A DNA stretch of 9,846 nt. Source: Pararhizobium_B sp051960215. GTDB taxonomy: Bacteria > Pseudomonadota > Alphaproteobacteria > Rhizobiales > Rhizobiaceae. The DNA is taken from contig JBQCEN010000026.1 of the NCBI GenBank assembly GCA_051960215.1, positions 1 to 9,846 of the forward strand, given 5' to 3'. The notes under the pieces were generated by a model. It was not told the origin of the DNA, made no database searches, and saw nothing but the letters and a program-made list of their open reading frames with translations. Made by a program: the position numbers and the translations under genes. Positions 1-6,669 of this stretch are shown in pieces; position 1 is the first letter of the stretch, and every line of letters begins with the position of its first letter.

Positions 1-1634
1 TCCGCCTGCCACGGCTCGTCGGCGTCGCCGAGACCATCCGCCTTGCCACCTCCGGGCGGCGGGTGCGCGCGGACGAGGCCTTGCAACTTGGCATGGTCGA
101 TGTCGTCGCCGACGGCGATCCTGTCGAATCGGCAATAATGCATCTGGGGAAGCTTTCGGGACAAAAGCGCGTCCTGCGCGATCTGGCCGCGATCGCCTCT
201 TCACCCGCCGAAATCGAAGCGGCCGAAAAGGCGGCGCGCCGGAAGGCCGCCGGCTCGGATGCCGTCGATGCGGCGATTGCCTCGATTCATGCCGGCGCAA
301 TCCTGCCGGCCGAGGAAGCGCTGGCGGCGGAGCGCGCGACATCGCTGCAACTTCGCCGCGGCGAACAGTCGAAGGCGCTGCGCCATCTCTTTTTTGCCGA
401 ACGCGCCGCGCTCAAGCTTCCCGCCGCGGCAGAGCCGAGGCCCGTCTCCACGGTCGGCGTCGTCGGCACCGGACAGATGGGGCGCGGCATTGCGCTCGCC
501 TTCGCCGAACGCGGCTACGCCATACGCCTGGCCGAGGCGAACGAAGCTGGCCTGGCCGCTGGCGTCGAGGCCCTCGTCAAGAGCGCGGAGCAGCTGTCGG
601 CAAAGGCCCGCATCCCATCAGCCGAAACGCTGATGGCGCGGATTTCCGGCGGCCCCCTCGAAGCGATGGCCGACTGCGATCTCGTCATCGAGGCGATCGT
701 CGAGGACATGGCCGCCAAGGCCGCTCTCCTTGCCGATCTCGACAGGCTCTGCCGGGTGGACGCGATTCTCGCCAGCAACACGTCCTATCTCGACATCAAC
801 GCGCTTGCCGCCGCCACGCGCCGGCCGGCGCAGGTGGCCGGCCTGCACTTCTTCAACCCGGCGAATGTGATGCGGCTCGTCGAAGTCGTCCATACCGACA
901 CCATCGCGCCGGAGACCGAAGCAACGCTCCTCGCGGTCGCCAAGAAGCTCGGCAAGATACCCGTCGTCGCGAGCGTATCGGAAGGCTTCATCGGCAACCG
1001 GATCTTCAGCGCCTATCGCCGCCAGGCGGAGTTCCTTGTGGAAGAAGGTGCCTTTCCCGAAGATGTGGATCGCGCGATGCGCGCCTTCGGCATGGCGATG
1101 GGCCCATTCGCCGTCTTCGACCTTGCCGGTCTCGACATTGCTTGGACGACGCGCAAGCGCCTCGCACCAACGCGCGATCCGCGCGAGCGCTATGTCGCGA
1201 TCGCCGACCGGCTCTGCGAAGCGGGCCGCTTCGGCCGCAAGGCCGGCCGCGGCTGGTACGACTACTCGTCTTCCGCCGCCGGCGAGCCCGATCCGGCCGT
1301 GCGCCGGCTGATCGAACAGGCCTCCGCCGATGCCGCTGTCAGAAGGCGCCGGATCGACGATGCGGAGATCGAGGCGCGGCTTCTCGCCGCAATCATCAAC
1401 GAGGCGGCCCTAGTGCTGGCCGACGGCGTCGCCCGCCGGCCATCCGATATCGACCTCGTCTTCGTCCACGGCTACGGCTTTCCGGCAGTCAAGGGCGGCC
1501 CGCTCCACTGGGCATCGAGACAGTCGAGGAAGGCGGTTCACGAGAGCGTCCGGATCATGGCCGACGCGAGTGGCGTCGGCGTGCAACCTGCCGAAAACCT
1601 GGACGAGACGCTGGATGCTGCCACAGCCGCGTGA
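1..1634 (+). CDS. Enoyl-CoA hydratase / 3-hydroxyacyl-CoA dehydrogenase fusion, 5'-truncated
   Basis: Beta-oxidation enzyme, probably cytosolic, that hydrates enoyl-CoA and oxidises the 3-hydroxyacyl-CoA with NAD. Only the 3' part is present; the frame is open from base 3 to a TGA at 1632-1634, about 543 residues. The first residues (LPRLVG, then VRADEALQLGMVD) are the end of a crotonase-fold hydratase/isomerase domain. The NAD-binding Rossmann motif GTGQMGRG lies at 465-488. The dehydrogenase active-site residues are visible in order: SNTS, the catalytic His of GLHFFNP (codon 846-848), the following VEVV Glu, and GNRI. The C-terminal helical half ends with the second dehydrogenase repeat, containing INEAALVL and HGYGFPAVKGGP. 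The family is usually about 700 residues, so roughly a quarter lies outside the window. The order hydratase then dehydrogenase fits FadJ/FadB-type or peroxisomal multifunctional-type proteins; I cannot choose among them without the N-terminus. It converges with the operon that follows. Confidence 0.93.
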   Translation, partial: RLPRLVGVAETIRLATSGRRVRADEALQLGMVDVVADGDPVESAIMHLGKLSGQKRVLRDLAAIASSPAEIEAAEKAARRKAAGSDAVDAAIASIHAGAILPAEEALAAERATSLQLRRGEQSKALRHLFFAERAALKLPAAAEPRPVSTVGVVGTGQMGRGIALAFAERGYAIRLAEANEAGLAAGVEALVKSAEQLSAKARIPSAETLMARISGGPLEAMADCDLVIEAIVEDMAAKAALLADLDRLCRVDAILASNTSYLDINALAAATRRPAQVAGLHFFNPANVMRLVEVVHTDTIAPETEATLLAVAKKLGKIPVVASVSEGFIGNRIFSAYRRQAEFLVEEGAFPEDVDRAMRAFGMAMGPFAVFDLAGLDIAWTTRKRLAPTRDPRERYVAIADRLCEAGRFGRKAGRGWYDYSSSAAGEPDPAVRRLIEQASADAAVRRRRIDDAEIEARLLAAIINEAALVLADGVARRPSDIDLVFVHGYGFPAVKGGPLHWASRQSRKAVHESVRIMADASGVGVQPAENLDETLDAATAA

Positions 1635-1806
1635 ACGCCGAGTGCGCAGTTTCGACGGGACCTGCGGCAGGCAAGGCCGACCCCCTATATCATCAGCTCA
1701 GCAGTCACATTGAAGGCATGCGGGCGCGGCCACGCGCCGACCGAGCCCGCGAACCCGTTCCGGCCAAGCGAGCTCGCTTTTTGGACAGTCGTCGCCCCAC
1801 CTGTGT

Positions 1807-1827
1807 CTTCGGATCGTGTTTCCGAAG
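1807..1827. terminator. Hairpin between convergent genes, possible bidirectional terminator
   Basis: A perfect 7-base inverted repeat (CTTCGGA, 7-base loop, TCCGAAG) lies in the 210-base gap between the stop of the beta-oxidation gene and the stop of the DUF1810 gene. Its position between two convergent genes suits a bidirectional terminator. No T-run follows on either strand, so intrinsic termination is uncertain. Nothing else was recognised in this gap. Confidence 0.3.
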
Positions 1828-1844
1828 GTCCACTCGCCGAACGG

Positions 1845-2273
1845 TCAAGGCTGGATGTAACGGATCGTCTGCTCGTCTCGCTTCCCTGAACACAAACGCT
1901 GCAAGGCCTGACCGAAGACATCCTCCTTCAGAGCGGCTGCCTCGAACAGGGTCATTGACGACCGGAATTTGAGGTCGTCGGGCGGCCCGAAAATCTTGAG
2001 CACTGAGTGCCGCCGGCTTTCCAGAACTGTCTTTGTGCAGAGGATCAGCCGCGGGCCCAGCACGTCATGCTGTAGATAGGCGCGCGCCTCGTCGAGAGAG
2101 GCAATCCCATAGAATTGCGCCATTGTCGAATGGCCGAGCCCGCGCAGCTGGGGGAAGACGAACCACATCCAGTGGCTCCGCTTGCTGCCTGCCCTCAGCT
2201 CCGCCAGTGCAGTATCGAAGACCGATTCCTGCGCCGCGACGAAGCGCTCCAGATTGAAGGGATCATCGCTCAT
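1845..2273 (-). CDS. DUF1810 family protein
   Basis: A protein of 142 residues, about the usual size for DUF1810, a small cytoplasmic family of unknown biochemical role that is sometimes mislabelled calpastatin. Family hallmarks are visible: DPFNLERFVAAQ at the N-terminus, SHWMWFVFPQLRGLG, then a YGI(A)SLDEARAYL helix and a C-terminal region with ILKIFGPPDDLKFRSSMTLF-like spacing. The start is placed at 2273 rather than at the upstream in-frame ATG (2336). This start forms an ATGA overlap with the stop of the xth gene, and the family begins at this point. It is the last gene of the LexA-box operon and the only one of the four with no visible lesion. Its placement behind dinB, DUF763 and xth suggests a role in the DNA-damage response, but that is inferred from context only. 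Confidence 0.88.
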   Translation of the reverse strand: MSDDPFNLERFVAAQESVFDTALAELRAGSKRSHWMWFVFPQLRGLGHSTMAQFYGIASLDEARAYLQHDVLGPRLILCTKTVLESRRHSVLKIFGPPDDLKFRSSMTLFEAAALKEDVFGQALQRLCSGKRDEQTIRYIQP

Positions 2274-3087
2274 GAGGGCGTCCTCTCCCGGCGGCTGGCT
2301 CGTTTGCGCTTCGGCTCGTCGGCCAGTTCGATCCATGTCGGCGCATGGTCGCTGGTCTTCTCCCAGCCGCGCACCTCACGGTCGACGCCGGCAGCCAACA
2401 AGCGGGAGGCGATCGAAGGGCTGAGCAGCAGGTGATCGATCCGCAGGCCCGCGTCGCGGCCATAAGCGTTTCGAAAGTAATCCCAGAAGGTGTAGATCCG
2501 CTCATCCGGATGAAGTTCTCGCAGCGCGTCGGTCCATCCCTGAGCGACGAGGCGACGATAGGCCTCTCGCACTTCCGGGCGGAACAGAGCGTCGTCGAGC
2601 CAGCGCTCCGGCTTGTAGACGTCGAGGTCCGTGGGCATGACGTTGTAGTCGCCGGCAAGGACGACGGGCGCTCCCGTGGCCAGCAATTCAGCGGCATGCA
2701 CTGTGAGACGCTCGAACCAGCGCAGCTTGTAGTCGAACTTCGGTCCGGGTGCGGGTTGCCGTTCGGCAGATAGATACAGCCGATCAGGATGCCGTCCACG
2801 GCCGCCTCGATATAGCGGCTGTGACTGTCGCCGGGATCCCCGGGAAGGCCGCGGCGGGTCTCTTGAGGCTCGGCTCCGCGCGCCAGGACAGCGACGCCGT
2901 TCCAGCTCTTCTGGCCGTGCCAGATCGCGCCATAGCCCGCGTCACGGATCGCAGCTTCCGGAAACTTCTCCTGCGACGCCTTCAGCTCCTGCAGGCAGAC
3001 CACGTCGGGCGCGGCTTCGTTCAACCAGCGGAGCAGAACGGGCAAACGACCGTTGACGCCGTTCACGTTGTAGGTGGCGATCTTCAT
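2270..3087 (-). pseudogene. xthA: Exonuclease III / AP endonuclease family gene, frameshifted
   Basis: The intact enzyme would cleave abasic sites and degrade duplex DNA 3' to 5'. Across the two frames every active-site element of the family is present (numbering of the repaired protein, 272 residues): N7 in TYNVNG, E34 in CLQELK, Y106 in YLPNGNP, D147 and N149 in GDYNV, RIDH at about 216-219, and the D/H pair in SDHAP at 247-248. The frame breaks after NGNPHP (residue 114). The family sequence GPKFDYK resumes in another frame, which a single missing base within 2745-2749 explains (plus strand reads TCCGGG where TCCCGGG is expected). As read, the protein would have 114 native residues plus a long out-of-frame tail ending at 2263, lacking half the active site. 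The ATG forms an ATGA overlap with the DUF763 stop, and the native stop forms an ATGA overlap with DUF1810. A sequencing error cannot be excluded from one sequence. Confidence 0.9.
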
Positions 3088-4389
3088 CGCTTCACAGATC
3101 CGGCAGAATCTGGACGGCGCGAAGTCTGACCGGCACCAGCCGCGATGTCGACTGGATCCGGCTCGAAGCCGAAGACGCTCCGCCCGCCATATGCGTGCGA
3201 CCGTGCGCGCTCGTCAGCGATCAACGCCTCGACCGAAGGGCCGGAGACGTGCCGCTCCAAACGCCGCGCCTGCTCATCGAGCCGCCCGATCGCTGCCAGT
3301 TCCTCCGTGTGGCCGAGCCTGGCTCTTTGCACAGCCGTCTTCATGACCTCGATCGTACGGTCGTAAACCTTCAGCGGTACCGGGTAGGGGTGGCGGTCTT
3401 TTCCCCCATGCGCGAGCGAAAACCGCGCTGGGTCGCTGAAGCGATACGGCGTTCCATGCACGACCTCCGCGACCATGGCGAGAGCGCGAACCGTGCGCGC
3501 CCCGACTCCGGGCACGAGCAGAAGCTCCGAAAAATCCGCTGGACCGCATTCTGCTGCAGCCGCGAGATTGCCGTGCAGGCGTCGCGCGATGACGTCCTTG
3601 GGTCGAACATCATGATGGGCCGGCATGACCAGATGCGGGAGCATCAGCTGGGCCTGCGCCGGTGCAGTCCAGGGTCCGCGCTGCTCCAGCCTGGCGAGCT
3701 CCCGCTCGATTCCATCCGGACCGATCGTGCCGAGGAGGTCGAGCTGACACTGTCGTGACGCCTCCGCGCGCCGGTCGGTCAGATTGACGATGACGCCCTG
3801 CTCGATGCCGTCGATGGCCGCATGCGGCTCCTCGACGAAGCTCCGAAGGCCCTCGGAGAGCCAATGATAGCGCCGGGCCTGCCGGCGATCTCCGTTCATG
3901 CCCTGCTGCACGACAACCCACCGTCCATCGTCGGTCACGATGAAGCCATGCAGATAGAGATCGAAACTGTCCTGAATGGCGGCGCTATCCACCTTGGCGA
4001 CGAGCCGGCTCACCTTGGCAAGCGCACCGCCGTCAATGCCGACCCGGTCGCCGATCACGGCGAGTTCGTGCGGCGTCTGCCGGGACTGCTTGCCGCGGCC
4101 TCCGCAGACATGGATGCCCAACTCTCCCGAAAGCGGCGTCAAGCCGCGCTTGAGGGCGCCGAGCACGCTCGTCGTGATGCCGGATGAATGCCAGTCCATT
4201 CCCATGACCGCGCCGAAGGACTGGAACCAGAAGGGATGGGCGAGGCGCCGAAGCAGCTCGTCGCGGCCATATTCCTGGACGATCGCCTCGCTTGATAACC
4301 GCGCCCAGCCGGGTCATCCGCTCACCCAGCCATTTGGGCACGTGCCCGCCGTGAAGCGGAAGATCGGCGCTGCCGGCACGGCGCGCCAT
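3084..4389 (-). pseudogene. DUF763 family gene, frameshifted near its 5' end
   Basis: DUF763 is a family of unknown function of about 400-440 residues; the repaired reading is about 434. The N-terminus (ATG at 4389) reads MARRAGSADLPLHGGHVP and GERMTRLGAVI. It then leaves frame and is taken up in another frame as SEAIVQEYGRDELLRRLAHP, leading into FGAVMGMDWHSSGITTS. One extra T on the plus strand at 4292-4293 accounts for the shift. Downstream the frame is intact to the TGA at 3084-3086 and includes HVCGGRGK, YLHGFIVTDDG and HLVMPAHHDV. It also contains a helix-hairpin-helix-like segment, LLLVPGVGARTVRALA, which in other proteins contacts the DNA backbone and supports a nucleic-acid role. A shortened product could start at the ATG at 4205 (373 residues), losing about 61 conserved residues. 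The start overlaps the dinB stop as TGATG and the stop overlaps the xth start as ATGA. Confidence 0.87.
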
Positions 4390-5222
4390 CAGATCTGACC
4401 GTCCAGCGCGCGCTCAGACGCGGAATTCGCGCGATGGCCGCCCGTGCCTGCGGCTTCGAATAGCGGCAGTTCTTCACCAACCCGCGCCGAGGGCGCTGCA
4501 AAATTCGACACCGAGGCGCCGACGAGGCGAATGCCCTTCGCCGGCGGGAAGAGCGAGGGAACAAGGTCGATGCTCGCTTGGCGCAACTGGTCGTGGCTCG
4601 TCATCACGGCCCGATAGCTGCGGCTCCGGGTGACCTGCTGGAAGTCCGCGAACTTGGCCTTTACGGTCACGGTCCGGCCGAAGGCGTTCGCCTTCTCGCA
4701 CCAGGACCAGACATCGTCGGCCATCGCCTGCACCCCGGCTTCGATCGCTTCCGGCTCCGTGAGATCGCGCTCGAAGGTGGTCTCCGAACCTGACGATTTC
4801 CGTGGCCGATCGGCCACGACCGGCCGGTCATCTTCACCATTTGCGATCGCCGATGCCGTCGGCAGACGGCGCAAGCTTTCCATCACATCGAGATAGGCTT
4901 CATCGAGCGAGAGCGGCTCGATCAGGCTCGTATAGGTCGGCGAAGATCGCGTGTATCTGACGCGAGACGGCACGGTAGACCTCGAAGCGAGGGGCACGAA
5001 AACAATATCCGGGCACCGCCGCATGGCAGTCGTTGCCGGCATGGCGGAGCGGACTCCGAAAGCGCGCGCCTCGTAGCTCGCGGCGGCGACCACGCCTCTA
5101 TTGGCCGCGTAGCCGACGGCGACCGGCCGGCCCCGCAGGTTCGGATCGTCGCGCTGTTCCACGGACGCATAGAAGACGTCCATGTCCACGTGGATGATCT
5201 TGCGCGGCAGCGAGTCTGGCAT
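4389..5222 (-). pseudogene. dinB: DNA polymerase IV (Y-family), internally deleted and doubly frameshifted
   Basis: DinB copies past DNA lesions, with mutagenic consequences. The reading has 277 residues against about 350 or more for the family. Metal ligands survive: D13 in IIHVDMDVFYASVE, and D107/E108 in LSLDEAYLDV. Residues 78-96 are out of frame: a missing G in the plus-strand run 4991-4994 and an extra G at 4935-4936 cancel each other, and the shifted segment otherwise reads as normal DinB (RFEVYRAVSRQIHAIFAD). After TASAIAN (residue 128) the sequence jumps to GEDDRPVVADRPRKS. The segment that should carry the SAGVxxNKFLAK region of the palm and the helix-hairpin-helix thumb is therefore missing, about 100 codons judged against E. 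coli DinB. The little finger is retained. Start 5222 is chosen because the family begins there and the LexA box lies just upstream; the frame opens further, to 5399. No good Shine-Dalgarno sequence precedes it. Confidence 0.92.
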
Positions 5223-5245
5223 CACATCCGACGATAGCAGTGGCG

Positions 5246-5260
5246 GAACGAAAAGAGAAC
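5246..5260 (-). promoter_or_regulatory. LexA-binding SOS box upstream of dinB
   Basis: The minus strand reads GTTCTCTTTTCGTTC, an exact match to the alphaproteobacterial LexA operator GTTC-N7-GTTC. It ends 24 bases before the dinB start at 5222. It would place the four-gene operon under SOS control. A weak promoter may overlap it: TTCTCT, 17 bases, then TATCGT (plus-strand complement at 5231-5236). If used, transcription would begin close to the ATG, giving a nearly leaderless message; that would fit the lack of a Shine-Dalgarno sequence. The box is seen directly; the promoter is a guess. Confidence 0.85.
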
Positions 5261-5594
5261 TCTCCCCCGCCGGAACGGCGCGGTTGTGCGGCGAATGACC
5301 GCTTCCCGCTTCCCACAAGCTGACCGACCGCTTTCGGCCCCATTCCGGAACGTGCCCTTCGAGCGGGCGCTTCTGGCGTAAAGCAGACCTGCGTTCCATT
5401 ATGATCCAAAAAACAATAGGCGCGGCAATGATGTAGGAGGTGTCCAGCTCATCCTCTCGGGTGCGCCATTTTCTACAACAACGCAGACGTTTAGCGAGAA
5501 CTCGGCGTGGTGGGCACTTTCTCCACGGGGACCTGCGTCTTGCCCCCGGGAGAGGGGCTGCCTCGCCCGCGTGATGTCCTACGGCCAGCGCGGA

Positions 5595-5630
5595 GGAGAA
5601 AGCCGGCGGCCGAAGGTTCCGGCTTTCGCC
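5595..5630. repeat. Inverted repeat / hairpin in the divergent intergenic region
   Basis: GAAAGCCGG (5598-5606) and CCGGCTTTC (5619-5627) form a perfect 9-base stem around a 12-base loop. After one mismatch the stem extends by two more G-C pairs to 5595/5630. There is no T-run after it, so it is not an obvious intrinsic terminator. It lies upstream of the predicted promoter and would not be in the leader of the pcm-like mRNA. It could be a dispersed palindromic element or a protein-binding site. Confidence 0.5.
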
Positions 5631-5670
5631 GACGGGAGCAGCCGCACGTCAGAGTCGGGCGGCGGTCCCC

Positions 5671-5699
5671 TTGCCTGCCGCACCTCCGCGGCGGATAAT
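5671..5699 (+). promoter_or_regulatory. Sigma70-type promoter for the pcm-like/membrane-protein pair
   Basis: TTGCCT (5671-5676) and GATAAT (5694-5699) are separated by 17 bases; they match 4 of 6 and 5 of 6 consensus positions. Transcription would start near 5706, leaving a leader of about 35 bases with GGGGAGA before the ATG at 5743. The -35 falls on the longer in-frame candidate start at 5671, which argues against that start. Confidence 0.6.
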
Positions 5700-5742
5700 A
5701 TCCAAGAAAAGCGGATCAGCCGGCATCGCGGGGAGATCGGGC

Positions 5743-6642
5743 ATGGACAGGCGTGGTTTTCTTGCCTTCGGAGCGGGCTCGCTCGCTTTTGCGGCCGGGC
5801 TGCCGTCCGCTAGCGCCAGTGACGTTCCGTCGCTTTCGGCCGCGCGTGTTCCCCGCCCTTTCGGCCCCTCCGCCGACCCGCCGATGGGCTCACGGAAGGC
5901 CTTCGTGGACTGGATGGTCGAAAATCGGGGCGAGAACCCGAACTATCTCGGCGAGCGTTACGACCGGTTCCTCAAGCTCGTCTCGCACCACGACGTCTGG
6001 AACGACCGCAACAAGCGGGCTTATCTGATGACCCCGCGCGAGGATTTCGTCACCCGCCGCAACCTCTCGCGCGCCTATGAGTGGCACTATCTCGACATCG
6101 GCTACGGCGTCACCATCACCGGCCCGCATTCCGTCGCGCGGATGACGAACACGATCGATCCGCAGCCGGGCGAAAAGGTGCTCGAGATCGGCACCGGCTC
6201 CGGCTATCAGTCGGCCTATCTCTCCTATCTCACCGACAGGATCTGGACGATCGAGATCATCAGGCCGCTGTTCGAGCGAACGGGTCGCGTCTATGCCGAC
6301 CTGATCGACCACGGCTATACCGAATATGCCGCGATCCACCGCAGGAATGCCGATGGCTATTACGGCTGGGAGGAAAACGCTCCCTTCGACAAGATCATCG
6401 TCACCTGCGGCATCGACCACGTGCCGCCGCCGCTCTTGCAGCAACTGGTGCCGAACGGCGTGATGGTCATCCCGATCGGCCCGCCCGGCGCGCAGCACGT
6501 CCTCAAGATCGTCAAGCAGCAGAACGCCGGCGGCAGCTTCCATATCGCCCGCTCGGATATCTATCACGGCTCGATCGTCAACTTCGTCCCCTTCACCAGA
6601 CTGAGCGCCAATGGGAAGATTTCGGGCACGCACAACCGCTAG
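5743..6642 (+). CDS. Tat-exported protein-L-isoaspartate O-methyltransferase-like protein
   Basis: A protein of 299 residues in the PIMT family, which uses SAM to methylate isoaspartyl residues in damaged proteins and is normally cytosolic. This one has a twin-arginine signal peptide: MDRRGFLAF, a hydrophobic stretch, and a likely cleavage after ASA (residue 25). PIMT features follow: motif I VLEIGTGSGYQ at 146-156, the post-strand-2 acidic residue E171 (TIEII), an NADGYYGW segment, PFDKIIVTCG, and the C-terminal FVPF. The usual TISQP active-site loop reads TITGP at 124-128, so the family serine is Thr126. The start at 5743 is chosen for its GGGGAGA ribosome-binding site, the signal peptide beginning there and the promoter position; an in-frame ATG at 5671 exists. 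The next gene starts 27 bases downstream, so the two are probably an operon. Methyl transfer is inferred; the substrate, and how SAM would reach an exported enzyme, are unknown. Confidence 0.88.
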   Translation: MDRRGFLAFGAGSLAFAAGLPSASASDVPSLSAARVPRPFGPSADPPMGSRKAFVDWMVENRGENPNYLGERYDRFLKLVSHHDVWNDRNKRAYLMTPREDFVTRRNLSRAYEWHYLDIGYGVTITGPHSVARMTNTIDPQPGEKVLEIGTGSGYQSAYLSYLTDRIWTIEIIRPLFERTGRVYADLIDHGYTEYAAIHRRNADGYYGWEENAPFDKIIVTCGIDHVPPPLLQQLVPNGVMVIPIGPPGAQHVLKIVKQQNAGGSFHIARSDIYHGSIVNFVPFTRLSANGKISGTHNR

Positions 6643-6669
6643 TGTCGACCCTCGCCGCAGGTTGCCGTC

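Larger units (their letters stand above)
5223..5742. other. Divergent intergenic region between dinB and the pcm-like gene
   Basis: About 520 bases without a convincing gene. It holds the LexA box near dinB, a long hairpin at 5595-5630 and a sigma70-type promoter at 5671-5699 for the rightward genes. The minus-strand frame upstream of dinB stays open to 5399 and would encode peptides such as ALRQKRPLEGHVPEWGRKRS. These recall short repetitive 'ALGQKRT' peptides often annotated by mistake in Rhizobiales intergenic DNA, so I do not count this as part of dinB. Confidence 0.6.

Noticed and set aside
1142..1972. 276-codon plus-strand frame running past the end of the beta-oxidation gene
   Set aside because: It lies mainly inside the beta-oxidation gene in another frame, is arginine-rich without domains, and runs on into the antisense of DUF1810.
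2345..3129. Plus-strand frames opposite the xth gene
   Set aside because: No motif is present, and the minus strand carries a complete set of exonuclease III active-site residues across the same bases.
5223..5399. 59-residue N-terminal extension of dinB
   Set aside because: It does not resemble DinB, would place the LexA box inside the coding region, and the family start motif follows directly after the ATG at 5222.
5890..6633. 247-codon minus-strand frame
   Set aside because: It is antisense to the PIMT-like gene, low in complexity (D, V, R, A) and has no recognisable motif.
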